A DNA stretch of 57,184 bases from Lysobacter antibioticus. GTDB taxonomy: Bacteria > Pseudomonadota > Gammaproteobacteria > Xanthomonadales > Xanthomonadaceae. The notes below the pieces were generated by a model, which was given only the letters and a program-made list of their open reading frames with translations, ran no database searches and had not been told where the DNA came from. The DNA lies in the NCBI RefSeq assembly GCF_000731095.1, contig NZ_JMTZ01000052.1:1-57184 (forward strand), read 5' to 3'. A program made the position numbers and the translations under genes. Within the stretch, counting starts at the first letter, position 1. Every line of letters starts with the position of its first letter. Below are positions 47,229 to 56,385 of this stretch, piece by piece.

Positions 47229-49953
47229 AACGAACGATAAGGCGGAGGCGCAGGCCGATGCGACGGTCCGCTATCCGGTCTGGCGCGGCTGGCAACCCGT
47301 CGCCGGATTGTGGTTCGGCGCCGACTGGCTGGCGCCGGAACGGCGCGCCGAACGCATTCTGCAAGCGTGGACGATGGGCTGTCGCGCCTGGCGTTTCGAC
47401 GACGGCGACGTGCTCTGCTTCGAGCAGGCGCGGCCGATGCAATGCAGCGAAGCGGCCGGCGTGCCTTTGTGCCGCATCGGTGCGCACGGGCTGTACGCGG
47501 GGCCGTTGACCGCCGACGAACTCGCCGCGCTGGCGCCGGCCGACGTGCAACTGGTGGTCGGCGGGCGCTTGCAGCCGCTGCACTTCGCCCAGGCGCAGGC
47601 GCTGGACCCTTCGCTGGTCATCGACATCGACGACTACGCCCTGCACGACACCTACGATGGCCGCTTCAGTCTGCGCGCGCCGCGCCACGACCGGCTCGCC
47701 GGCAAGCGCGTGCGCGAAGTGCTGGGCGACAGTGTTCCGCCGCCGAGCAAGGAGCAGGCCGAATTCCTGCGCCGTGCACACGGCGGTGTGGGCACCGAGG
47801 CGCCGCCGAGCTTGCGCGAACGCGTCACCGGCACCCGCGACGGCATGGCCGATTGGCTGTTGCGGCGTTTTCCGGGCTTGTCGGGCGAGCCGGGGCAGGC
47901 GCGCAGCGGCCACGCCACGCAGACGCGCAACGGTGGCGCCGGCACCTTGCGCGCACGCGCCGCGCCGCGCGCGCCGCAGGCCTGGCGTTCGGCCCTGGTG
48001 CGTTTCGCAATGGCGAGCCGCGCCTCGAAACTGATCGGCATGCGCCAGGGGGCCTACCTGCGCCGGATGATGGCGCAGTTCGAAAAAGGCGATCTCGGCG
48101 AGGCGTTGCGTAATGCCTTGCCGATCGACGGCCGCGGCGATTCGCTGGGCCAGGCTTTCGGTACACCGGGCCGGCGTGGCGACCTCAGTCTCGGCGGCGA
48201 TCGTCATGCATCGACCGACATCAATCTCGGCGACTACGAGCGCGAGCACCTGCGCAAACTCTATCGCCAGGCTTTCGACAAACTCGACCGCCAGGGCCAG
48301 GTCGACGAAGCCGTGTTCGTGCTCGCCGAGTTGCTCAACGCGCGCCAGGAAGCGCTGGATTATCTGGTGCGCCACCAGCGCCATGCGCAGGCGGCCGAGC
48401 TTGCGCTGAGCTGGGACATGCCGGCGGAAACCATCATCCGTTTGCTGATGCTGTCCGGCGACAGCGAGCGCGCGATCCTGGTCGCGCGTCGCGACAATGC
48501 CTTCGCCGCGGCGATCGCGATGTTGGAAAAAGACCACCCCGAGCACGCAGGCAGGCTGCGCCGCGAATGGGGCCAGGCGCTGGTCGAGCGGGGGCAGTGG
48601 TTGGCCGCGGTCGATGCGGTCTGGCCGGAGCCGGAACTGCGCGAGCAGGCCGGACGCTGGCTGCTCGCAGCCGAGGCTGCAGGCGACGAATTGTCGGCGC
48701 GCGCTTTGGTGCAGCGCGCGACTCTGTTGCCCGACACGATCGAACACTATGCCGAGCGCATCGCGGTCCTGGCCGATCCGGCGTCGCCTGCGTTGCCGCG
48801 CGCGGCCCTGGCCGAAGCGCTGCTCGCCGCCAAGGGCAACGGCAAGGCCTTGCGCATGCTCGCCACCCACGTGTTGCCGGCGCTCGCAGCCGATCGCGCT
48901 GCATGCGCGAACGATCTCGACCGCCAGCAATTGGAGCGCCTGCTGAAATTGTCCGGCGACCCCTGGCTGCGCGCCGATCTGCCGGCCTGGGGCGTGCCGG
49001 CGGTAGCCGGGCGCAAGCTGTGGGAGAGCCAGGGCGAGCAACGCTGGCAGGCGCCCGCGGCCGGGTTGCATGCCGCGCACGATGTCGTCGCGATCGGCGA
49101 GGGCCGCTATCTCGCCGCGCTCGGCGAAGCCGGCGTCGCGGTCATCGACCGTCACGGCCGCAGTGTCCGTCGTTATGCGGTGCCGGCCTACAAGTTGGCG
49201 ATCGCCGACAGCCTGCAGGTGGCCTTGGCGATCGCGCCGCGCGAGGCGGTGTCGCGCATCGCACGGCTGGATCTGGCCCATCACGAGATCGCCGATCTCG
49301 GGGTGATGCCGATCCAGTTCGCCGCCGACCGTTACGACGGCATCGCCTGGTCGCTGGTGTCGAACGACCGCCTGCTGGTGGTCGACGCGGCGCGGCCGTC
49401 GCTCGATGTGTTGTGGAGCGTCAGCGAGCCCAACAGCCGGGTGATCGCGGCGGAGTATTTCGCCGCCGACGAGTTGTTCCTGATCCAGGACGCGCGCGGC
49501 GCGAGTTGCTGGCATTACCGCTTGCCGCGGCGCGCCCTGCGTTCGCGCGACGCCGTACCCGAGAGCCTGGAACAACGCTTGCGCCTGCACCCCATCACCG
49601 GCGCGCAATTGCTCGATGTGTCGGCCGACGACGACGGCATGTTGTTGGCGTACTCGTGGTCGAACTATCGGCGCAGCGTGCAGTTGTCCGCGCATGCACT
49701 CGGCAAGCTGCGCGACTGCAGCATCAAGTCGCTCGCCAACGGCTTCCTGGTCGGCCTGTACGGCGAGGAGGCGATGCGCTTCCACTTGGTCCGCTTCAAC
49801 GACGCGGCCTCGCTGGCGGCGATCGATTGGCCGTACGGCGCGGCGGTGTCGGTGCGCGAGCAGGACGGCCGCCTGCTGATGTACGACGACCAGGGCCGGG
49901 TGTTGGACATCGACACCCAGCGCAGCCAGGTGCATGGGCTGTCCTTGCTCTGA
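47221..49953 (+). CDS. Large bpX6-like helical/beta-propeller protein
   Basis: A 910-residue protein without signal peptide or TM helix. The N-terminal ~170 residues (YPVWRGWQPVAGLWFGADWL, AWRFDDGDVLCFEQ) fit the 'bpX6' domain as I recall it. Residues about 200-330 hold a basic, Arg-rich region; about 345-560 are helical, possibly TPR- or HEAT-like (KLYRQAFDKLDRQGQVDEAVFVLAELL, ERAILVARRDNAFAAAIAML). From about 575 to 910 blade-like strands repeat (GEGRYLAALGEAGVAVIDRHG, DRLLVVDAARPSLDVLW, GRLLMYDDQGRVLDIDT), a second beta-propeller. GGGGGAG precedes the ATG. It ends the four-gene operon before a strong terminator. Confidence 0.8.
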   Translation: MAETNDKAEAQADATVRYPVWRGWQPVAGLWFGADWLAPERRAERILQAWTMGCRAWRFDDGDVLCFEQARPMQCSEAAGVPLCRIGAHGLYAGPLTADELAALAPADVQLVVGGRLQPLHFAQAQALDPSLVIDIDDYALHDTYDGRFSLRAPRHDRLAGKRVREVLGDSVPPPSKEQAEFLRRAHGGVGTEAPPSLRERVTGTRDGMADWLLRRFPGLSGEPGQARSGHATQTRNGGAGTLRARAAPRAPQAWRSALVRFAMASRASKLIGMRQGAYLRRMMAQFEKGDLGEALRNALPIDGRGDSLGQAFGTPGRRGDLSLGGDRHASTDINLGDYEREHLRKLYRQAFDKLDRQGQVDEAVFVLAELLNARQEALDYLVRHQRHAQAAELALSWDMPAETIIRLLMLSGDSERAILVARRDNAFAAAIAMLEKDHPEHAGRLRREWGQALVERGQWLAAVDAVWPEPELREQAGRWLLAAEAAGDELSARALVQRATLLPDTIEHYAERIAVLADPASPALPRAALAEALLAAKGNGKALRMLATHVLPALAADRAACANDLDRQQLERLLKLSGDPWLRADLPAWGVPAVAGRKLWESQGEQRWQAPAAGLHAAHDVVAIGEGRYLAALGEAGVAVIDRHGRSVRRYAVPAYKLAIADSLQVALAIAPREAVSRIARLDLAHHEIADLGVMPIQFAADRYDGIAWSLVSNDRLLVVDAARPSLDVLWSVSEPNSRVIAAEYFAADELFLIQDARGASCWHYRLPRRALRSRDAVPESLEQRLRLHPITGAQLLDVSADDDGMLLAYSWSNYRRSVQLSAHALGKLRDCSIKSLANGFLVGLYGEEAMRFHLVRFNDAASLAAIDWPYGAAVSVREQDGRLLMYDDQGRVLDIDTQRSQVHGLSLL

Positions 49954-49978
49954 GGTTGTGCGGAGACGGCAGACAACG

Positions 49979-50005
49979 AAAAAGCCCGGCTTGCGCCGGG
50001 CTTTT
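49979..50005. terminator. Bidirectional terminator between the bpX operon and the M13 paralog
   Basis: AAAAAGCCCGGC, loop TTGC, GCCGGGCTTTT. The A- and T-tracts on either side let it end transcription of both convergent genes. Confidence 0.88.
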
Positions 50006-50043
50006 CCTTATCGCTCATCGCGGTTCGCCGCGTGCCGCCTCGA

Positions 50044-52059
50044 TCAGGGGAATACCTTGATCTGTTGCTCGGGCTTGCGCTGCATCGCGGTGCCGGCCTT
50101 GCAGCCGAAGGTCTCGCCGAACGCGGCCAGGTTCGACAGCGGCACGTTGGTGCGCCACTGGCCGGGGGCATGGATGCCGGCGGCCGAACGCTGCGCGGCG
50201 ACTTCCGGGCTCAGTTGCTGCGCCCACAGGCCGGCCCAGGCGCGGAAGAAGGCCTGGTTGGCGTCCTTGCTCGCCGCCGGCGACGCGGCGCGGAACGCCG
50301 ACCACGCCAGTTCGACGCCGGCCTGGTCGGCGATGGCGACTTCGCGGACCTGGTTGCCGTTGACCTTGACCCCGTTGAGGCCCGGATAGGGCTCGGCGCT
50401 GTACTGCGCGGCGACGCGGCTGGCGAGCGCGTCCCAGGCCGAGACTTCGGCCGGGGTCCACCAGTCGCGCACTTCCTGCTTGGCGTTGACGTAGCGGCCG
50501 CGGCTGTCGAAGCCGTGGGTCAGTTCGGCGCCGACCAGGGCGCCGTAGGAGCCGTACTGCGCGGCCTCGGGCTTGCTCAGGTCGAGCACCGGCGCCTGCA
50601 GCATCGCCGCGGTCACGATCAGGCGGTTCTGGGCGATGTCGTAGGCCAGCGACGGCTCCTGCGGCAGCACGTCCCAGCGACGGTCGGCGTTGCCGCGGCC
50701 GATCCGCTTCATTTCCTCGCGGTGGCGCCAGGTCGAGGCGATCAGCATGTTGCTGCCGAAGCTGCCGCGGCCCATCGGTTGAACGGTGTAGTCGAGATCG
50801 CGCTTGGGCGTGCCGACTTCGATCTTGAGCTTGCCGAGCTTGGCGCGCGCTTCGTGCTTGACCGCCTCGCTGAAACGGGTGTCGGCGTCGATGGCCTTGC
50901 CCACGGCATCGCGCAACTGGCTGGCGATCTGTTCGGCGCGCGCGTCGGTCGCGGCCGGCAGGTAACGCGCGGCGTACTCGTGGCCGACCATCGGGCCGGC
51001 GGCGAGGGTGATCGCGTCGAGCACGGCCTGCTGACGGGGCGCCGGCGCGGCGTGGCCGCGCAGCACGCGGCCGCGGAACTCGAACTCGGCGTCGCGGAAC
51101 GGCTTGGCCAGGTAGGGCGCCATCGAATCGCCCACGCGCCAGCGCAGATAGGTCTTCCACTGGTCCGGCTTGAGGCTGCCGAGCAGCTTGTCGAGTTCGG
51201 CGAACAATTGCGGGTTCGCCAGCGAGACGCTGTCGTCGGTGACGCCCTGGGCCTTGAGGAAGGCGCCCAACTGCAGGTTCTTGTACTGCTTGGCCAGGGT
51301 CGCGACCGCGACCGGGGCGTAGTTCGCGCGCGGGTCGCGCAGGTCCGGCAGCGACTTGGAGGCGCGGGCGATGCGGGTTTCCAGATCGATCACGAACAGC
51401 GACTCGGCCGCCAGCTTGTCCTTCGACGTGCCGGTCAGAGTCAGGATCTTCTGCACGTAGTTGTTGTAGTGGCCGAGCAACTGACGGGTATCGGCGTCGC
51501 TGCGGGTGTAATAGGCCGGGTCGGGCAGGCCGAGGCCGCCCTGGCTGAAGTAGCCGATGTGGCGTTCCAAGTCCTGCAGGTCGATGTCGGCGCCGAAGTT
51601 GAAGGCGACCGGGATGCCGACCTGGTGCAGCGCGGCGATCGAGGCCGGGATTTCCTTGGCTTTCTTGATCGCGTTGATGCGGCCCAGCAGCGGGGCGATC
51701 GGCTGCGAACCGTCGCGCTCGACCGCGGCTTCGTCCAGGCCGCTGGCCCAGAAGTCGCCGAGCAGCTTCTGCACGTTGCCCTGCGGCGCGGTCATGGCGC
51801 TGTTGAGCAGTTCCAGTTGCTGCTTGCGGGCATTGGCGGCCAGGGTTTCCAGCGAGGACACCGAACCGGCGCCGGACAAGGGGTTGCTGCGCAGCCAGTC
51901 GCCGTTGGCACTGGCATAGAAGTCGCTGCAGGCCGATGCGGCGGCGGGCGCCTTGGGCTTGGCGGCGGCCTTCTTCTTGGCGGCATCGGCGGTCGGCGAG
52001 GCCAGGCCGGCAATCAGGCTGAGGGCGAGGGCGCAGGCAAGCGGGCGTAGGGTCGACAT
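50044..52059 (-). CDS. Catalytically dead M13 (neprilysin-like) metallopeptidase paralog
   Basis: A 671-residue exported protein with a signal peptide (ACALALSLIAGLASPTADA) and the full M13 fold from SDFYASANGDWL to the C-terminal GCKAGTAM. The zinc motif HExxH has become AELTH (Ala511, Glu512, His515), and the second motif, ENxADxGG, is VAIADQAG, so the third zinc ligand Glu is also missing; the substrate motif NAxY is replaced by LAYD. It should not cleave peptides, yet the frame is intact and full length, so it is a selected pseudoenzyme and not a decaying gene. Its neighbour at 52319-54427 is an intact paralog. The start at 52059 is chosen for spacing to GGAA; 52071 is also possible. Confidence 0.9.
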   Translation of the reverse strand: MSTLRPLACALALSLIAGLASPTADAAKKKAAAKPKAPAAASACSDFYASANGDWLRSNPLSGAGSVSSLETLAANARKQQLELLNSAMTAPQGNVQKLLGDFWASGLDEAAVERDGSQPIAPLLGRINAIKKAKEIPASIAALHQVGIPVAFNFGADIDLQDLERHIGYFSQGGLGLPDPAYYTRSDADTRQLLGHYNNYVQKILTLTGTSKDKLAAESLFVIDLETRIARASKSLPDLRDPRANYAPVAVATLAKQYKNLQLGAFLKAQGVTDDSVSLANPQLFAELDKLLGSLKPDQWKTYLRWRVGDSMAPYLAKPFRDAEFEFRGRVLRGHAAPAPRQQAVLDAITLAAGPMVGHEYAARYLPAATDARAEQIASQLRDAVGKAIDADTRFSEAVKHEARAKLGKLKIEVGTPKRDLDYTVQPMGRGSFGSNMLIASTWRHREEMKRIGRGNADRRWDVLPQEPSLAYDIAQNRLIVTAAMLQAPVLDLSKPEAAQYGSYGALVGAELTHGFDSRGRYVNAKQEVRDWWTPAEVSAWDALASRVAAQYSAEPYPGLNGVKVNGNQVREVAIADQAGVELAWSAFRAASPAASKDANQAFFRAWAGLWAQQLSPEVAAQRSAAGIHAPGQWRTNVPLSNLAAFGETFGCKAGTAMQRKPEQQIKVFP

Positions 52060-52241
52060 CGCGTATTCCATCCTGGGGATGCGGGAGTTTAACAACTGCG
52101 CCGGCGACGGCGATGAACGGGTTTGGCGGTTGGGGGATGGAGGGTGCGAGGCCGTCATCCCAACCCGTGCCCCGGCCCGAACGCCTGGCGTTCGCGAACG
52201 CGCGAGCCAATGGCTCGCAAGCGGCGTTCGCTCACCCCAAG

Positions 52242-52269
52242 AAAAAAGGCCCGGGAAGCCCGGGCCTTT
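52242..52269 (-). terminator. Intrinsic terminator of the active M13 gene
   Basis: Read leftward: GGCCCGGG, a CTT loop, CCCGGGCC and TTTTTTC. It separates the intact M13 gene from its pseudoenzyme paralog, so they are probably separate transcripts. A second hairpin (GCGAGCC/GGCTCGC) lies at 52202-52218. Confidence 0.85.
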
Positions 52270-52318
52270 CGTTCCACACCTTGGCGGCGGCGCGACCCTC
52301 AGGCCGCGCCGCGGTCGA

Positions 52319-54427
52319 TCACCAGATCACCACCTGCTTGTCGCCCTCGCGGACCATCGGCTGGCCCGGCTTGCACGAGAACGCGGCGGCGAAGGCCGGC
52401 AGGTTCGACGGCGCGCCGATCGCGCGGAAGTTGGCCAGGGCGTGCTCGTCGGTCTGCAGACGCACCTTCATCTCTTCGGCGGTGAAGTTGCGGCGCCACA
52501 CCGTCGCCCAGTTGAGGAAGAAGCGCTGGTCGCGGGTGAAGCCGTCGGTCTTCGGGTCCGGGGTGTCGCCGGCGGCCTTCTTCATCGCGTCGTAGGCCGT
52601 GGCCAGGCCGCCGAGGTCGGCGATGTTCTCGCCGAGGGTGTGCTTGCCGTTGACGTGCTGGCCCGGGGCGGCTTCATAGGCGTTGAACTGCTGGATCAGC
52701 TTGTCGGTCAGGCCCGAGAAGGCCGTGGCGTCGCTCGGCGCCCACCACACTTCCATGTTGCCGGTCGGCCCGAAGCGCGAACCCTGGTCGTCGTAGCCGT
52801 GGGTCATTTCGTGGCCGATCACCGCGCCGATGCCGCCGTAGTTGGTGGCGTCGTCGGCCTTCGGATCGAAGAACGGCGGCTGCAGGATCGCGGCCGGGAA
52901 CACGATCTCGTTCTGCAGCGGGTTGTAGTAGGCGTTGACCATCTGCGGCGGCATGCCCCATTCGGTCTTGTCGACCGGCTTGCCGATCTTGCCCAGGTTC
53001 CACTTGTAGTTGAACTCGTTGGCCGCCTTGACGTTGGCGTAGTAGCTGTCGCGGCTGGTCGCCAGGCCGTTCCAGTCGCGCCACTTGTCCGGGTAGCCGA
53101 TCTTGGGCGTGAAGCTGGCCCACTTCTCGATCGCCTTCTTCTTGGTGTCGGCGCTCATCCAGGCCAGGTTCTCGATGCGCACCTTGAGGGCTTCGCTGAG
53201 GTTCTTGACCAGAGTCTGCATGCGCTCCTTGGATTCCGGAGTGAAGGCGACCTTGACGTACATCTGGCCCAGCGCTTCGCCGGCCTGGCCTTCGATGGTA
53301 TCGAGCACGCGCTTGCCGCGTTCCTTCAGTTCCTTCTGGCCGCGCAGGGTCTTGCTGTAGAAGTTGAAGTTCTCTTCGACGAAAGCGTCCGACAGGTACG
53401 GCGAGGCACCGTCGATGGCATGGAAGCGCAGATAGGCCTTCCACTGGTCGGCCGGGACGTCGCCGATCATCTTGCTGACTTCCTGGTGGAAGGCCGGCAC
53501 GGCGAGCGAGAACATCTTCGGCAGGGCCACGCCCTGCGACTCGAAGAACTTGGTCCAGGAGAAATTCGGCGTCAGCTTGTCGGCGTCGGCCGGGCTGACC
53601 GGGTTGTAGTACAGCGAGACGTCGCGCGACAGGGCTTCGCGCGACTTCGAGGCCTTGGCCAGGCGGGTCTCGAACGAGATCACGTCCTTGGCCTGCTTGG
53701 CGGCGTCGGCTGCCGGCGTGCCGCCGAGCTCGAGCACCTTGGCGATGTGGGCCTCGTACGCGGCGAGCTTGTCCTTGTGCTTGGCGTCGGAGTAGTACGG
53801 CGTGTCCGGCAGGCCCAGGCCGCCTTGCGAGGCATAGGCGATGTTGTTGGCCGAATCCTTGAAGTCGGCTTCGGCGCCGAAACCGAACAGCGGGTTGTCG
53901 CCGGTGGCGGCGGTCGTGCGCAGGTAGTCGGCGATCTTCTCCGCGCTGTCGAGCGCGTCGATCTTGGCCAGGTCGCCCTTCAGCGGTTCCAGGCCCTGGG
54001 CGTTGATCTTGGCCGCGTCCATGCCGGTCGACCACAGGTCGCCGACGATTTTCTCCACGCCGGTGGCCTTGCTGTCCGCCGCCGCTTGTTCGGCGATCTG
54101 GCGCTGCACCGCGGTGGAACGCTCATCGAGCATCTCGAACGCGCCCCACGAGGTGCGGTCGCCCGGGATGGCGTTGGCGGCGAGCCACTTGCCGTTGACG
54201 TATCCGCCGAAGTCGGTGCAGGCGTCCTTGGTGGTATCCAGGTCGGCGACGACGAAGCGGTTGACCGGCGGCAGCTTGCTCTCGTCGAGCTTCAGCGCAC
54301 TGGTTTCGGCGGGCTTGTCGGCGGCGGCCGGCGCGGCCGGGGCAGGGGTTTCCTGCTTGCCGCAGGCGGCCACGACCGTGGCGATGGCGAGGGACAACAG
54401 CAGGACTTGCGGTTTTTTGAAGGTCAC
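52319..54427 (-). CDS. M13 family metallopeptidase lipoprotein
   Basis: A 702-residue lipoprotein peptidase of the neprilysin family. The GTG start at 54427 is preceded by GGAG 6 bp away. A type II signal peptide has the lipobox VAAC (Cys ~22), followed by a Pro/Ala-rich linker. Zinc motif HEMTH (His539, His543) and GENIADLGG are intact, and NAYYNPLQNEIVFPAAIL is the substrate-binding region, so it should be an active zinc endopeptidase of short peptides in the periplasm or outer membrane. It matches its dead paralog along the whole length. Confidence 0.95.
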   Translation of the reverse strand: MTFKKPQVLLLSLAIATVVAACGKQETPAPAAPAAADKPAETSALKLDESKLPPVNRFVVADLDTTKDACTDFGGYVNGKWLAANAIPGDRTSWGAFEMLDERSTAVQRQIAEQAAADSKATGVEKIVGDLWSTGMDAAKINAQGLEPLKGDLAKIDALDSAEKIADYLRTTAATGDNPLFGFGAEADFKDSANNIAYASQGGLGLPDTPYYSDAKHKDKLAAYEAHIAKVLELGGTPAADAAKQAKDVISFETRLAKASKSREALSRDVSLYYNPVSPADADKLTPNFSWTKFFESQGVALPKMFSLAVPAFHQEVSKMIGDVPADQWKAYLRFHAIDGASPYLSDAFVEENFNFYSKTLRGQKELKERGKRVLDTIEGQAGEALGQMYVKVAFTPESKERMQTLVKNLSEALKVRIENLAWMSADTKKKAIEKWASFTPKIGYPDKWRDWNGLATSRDSYYANVKAANEFNYKWNLGKIGKPVDKTEWGMPPQMVNAYYNPLQNEIVFPAAILQPPFFDPKADDATNYGGIGAVIGHEMTHGYDDQGSRFGPTGNMEVWWAPSDATAFSGLTDKLIQQFNAYEAAPGQHVNGKHTLGENIADLGGLATAYDAMKKAAGDTPDPKTDGFTRDQRFFLNWATVWRRNFTAEEMKVRLQTDEHALANFRAIGAPSNLPAFAAAFSCKPGQPMVREGDKQVVIW

Positions 54428-54765
54428 AGCGGGCTCCAGCCGGAGAGGCGTTGGCGAAATACGAATCGGGAGTGTGGCGGATTTCGGACCGGCGCTGCTC
54501 GGCCTTTCCCGGATCACGGGCGGACGATAGTCCCGTTCCCGGGCCGGGAAGGGTGTCGAAGGTCATGTGGGGTGGCGCGAATTCGTTCAGTTTTGCCCGG
54601 TTTGTGCGGCCACTGCGCCGATTCCAGCGGTTCGCGCCGGACCCACCGCGCTGCGCCGACACTCGGCCGGGCGCGGCGCTCGCCGGAAGGCACACATTGC
54701 TCGCCGGGACCTTCCCAGGGGCCATGCTAGCGTTCGCCTTTGTCGATAGATGCGGAGTGCATTGC
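54428..54765. other. Divergent intergenic region
   Basis: This 338-bp gap separates the leftward M13 lipoprotein gene from the rightward beta-CASP gene. Its middle (54560-54610) is the least GC-rich part (GAATTCGTTCAGTTTTGCCC) and probably holds promoter elements. No gene, terminator or repeat is evident. An in-frame extension upstream of the beta-CASP start is open but not conserved-looking. Confidence 0.45.
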
Positions 54766-56139
54766 ATGCGAGTCCATTTCCACGGTGCGGCCGGCGAAGT
54801 CACCGGTTCCCTGCACGAGGTCGAGGCCGGCGGCCATCGCATCTTGCTCGATTGCGGCATGATCCAGGGCAGCCCCGAAGCCGAACAGCGCAACTTCGAT
54901 CCCTTCGCGTTCGACGTCGCCGCGCTGGATGCGTTGGTGATCAGCCACGCCCACATCGACCACATCGGCCGGGTGCCGTTGCTGGTGCGGCGCGGTTTCC
55001 GCGGGCCGATCTATGCCCAGGCCGCGACCGCCGACTTGATGCGCATCATGCTGCTGGACTCGGCGTCGATCGCCGAAAGCGAAGCCGAGCGCAGCAACCG
55101 CCGGCGCTCGCAAGGCCAGCCCGAAGCGCTGCCGCTGTACACGCGCGAAGACGTCGAGGCGACCATGCAGCGGGTCGAGCCACTGCCTTACGACAGCCCG
55201 CGCACGATCCTGCCGGGCGTCGAAATCGAGTTCCGCGAGGCCGGCCACATCCTCGGCTCGTCCGCGGTGGAATTGCGCGCCGAAGGCAGAACGCTGGTGT
55301 TTTCCGGCGACATCGGGCCGAAGGGCACGCCTATCCTGCGCGACCCGGCGCCGATCGCGCAGGCCGACCTGGTGCTGATGGAATCGACTTACGGCGACCG
55401 TCTGCACAAGGACCGCGCCGAAACCATCCTCGAACTCGGCCGCATTCTCGAACGGGCCTGGAACGACGGCGGCAACGTGCTGATCCCGGCGTTCGCGGTC
55501 GGCCGCAGCCAGGAACTGTTGTACTGGTTCGCCAAGTACTGGGACGAGTGGAACCTGTCGCGCTGGCAGATCTTTCTCGACAGCCCGATGGCGGCCAAGG
55601 TGGTCGCGGTCTACGACCGTCATGCCGACCTGTTCGACGAAGACGCACTGCAAGTGTGGAAGGAAAAACCCAACCCCTTCCAACTCCCGAACCTGCGCCT
55701 GACCGCGAGCGCCGAAGAATCGATGGCGATCAACCGCATCGAGCGCGGCGCCATCGTCATCGCCGGTTCCGGCATGGCCAACGCCGGCCGCATCCTGCAC
55801 CACTTCAAGCACAACCTCGGCAAGCCGCAGACCCATGTGGTGTTCGTCGGCTACCAGGCCGAAGGCACGATCGGGCGGCGCCTGGTCGACGGCGCGCAAT
55901 GGGTGCGCATCCACGGCAAGGATGTCCGCGCCAACGCCCAGCGCCACACCATCGGCGGGCTGTCGGCGCACACCGACCAGAAGGGCCTGATCGAGTGGTA
56001 CGGCCAGATCGCCGGTCATCCGCAGCTGGCCCTGGTCCATGGCGAAGACAAGGCGCGCGAAGCGCTGGCCGGGGAGATCGGCGAGCGCTACGGCATCGAG
56101 GTCAAGCTGACGCGGCCGGGGATGACGCTGGAGGTCTGA
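54766..56139 (+). CDS. MBL-fold/beta-CASP ribonuclease-type protein
   Basis: A 457-residue enzyme of the CPSF-73/YsH1-like RNA-processing group. The MBL motif SHAHIDHIGRVP (about 59-70), ISAS-like AGHILGSSAVEL, SGDIGPKGTPIL, the beta-CASP EST(Y)GDR motif (MESTYGDRLH) and C-terminal VFVGYQAEGTIGRRL, with GLSAHTDQKGL, are all family features. Such proteins cleave single-stranded RNA using two zinc ions. The start is preceded by GGAG at 8 bp. No 'KH' domain is present, so it is the short bacterial type. Target RNA is unknown. Confidence 0.92.
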   Translation: MRVHFHGAAGEVTGSLHEVEAGGHRILLDCGMIQGSPEAEQRNFDPFAFDVAALDALVISHAHIDHIGRVPLLVRRGFRGPIYAQAATADLMRIMLLDSASIAESEAERSNRRRSQGQPEALPLYTREDVEATMQRVEPLPYDSPRTILPGVEIEFREAGHILGSSAVELRAEGRTLVFSGDIGPKGTPILRDPAPIAQADLVLMESTYGDRLHKDRAETILELGRILERAWNDGGNVLIPAFAVGRSQELLYWFAKYWDEWNLSRWQIFLDSPMAAKVVAVYDRHADLFDEDALQVWKEKPNPFQLPNLRLTASAEESMAINRIERGAIVIAGSGMANAGRILHHFKHNLGKPQTHVVFVGYQAEGTIGRRLVDGAQWVRIHGKDVRANAQRHTIGGLSAHTDQKGLIEWYGQIAGHPQLALVHGEDKAREALAGEIGERYGIEVKLTRPGMTLEV

Positions 56140-56269
56140 TCGTCGCTGTGGCATGGCCGGCCGGCTGCGACTGGTCTGCCAGGCCGCAACTTCCGCGGCG
56201 CCCTATTCAGTTCGTTCAGGCGACGCCTGGGCCGACTCGCGAATCTGCCTAGCGCCCCTGGCTTGCGCT

Positions 56270-56298
56270 TTGACATGCAGCCTGCATGCGCTTAGTTT
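56270..56298 (+). promoter_or_regulatory. Promoter candidate with a palindrome in the spacer
   Basis: A perfect TTGACA (56270-56275) is followed after 17 bp by TAGTTT (56293-56298), three of six matches to the -10 consensus. Inside the spacer CATGCAG-C-CTGCATG (56274-56288) is a perfect 7-bp inverted repeat overlapping the -35 end, a likely repressor site. It lies 88 bp before the GEVED-protein gene. Confidence 0.45.
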
Positions 56299-56385
56299 CC
56301 ACTGGGTTGTGCTTGATGTTCCATTAGGACGTGCCGCTCGCAGAGCGGGCACAGCTGTCGGGCACGGGTGGGAACAGGGGGAGCG

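Noticed and set aside
47113-49935. A 940-codon open frame on the minus strand opposite the propeller-protein gene
   Set aside because: It is an antisense shadow: very high GC leaves few stops, and the translation is rich in His, Gln, Arg and Ala without any domain.
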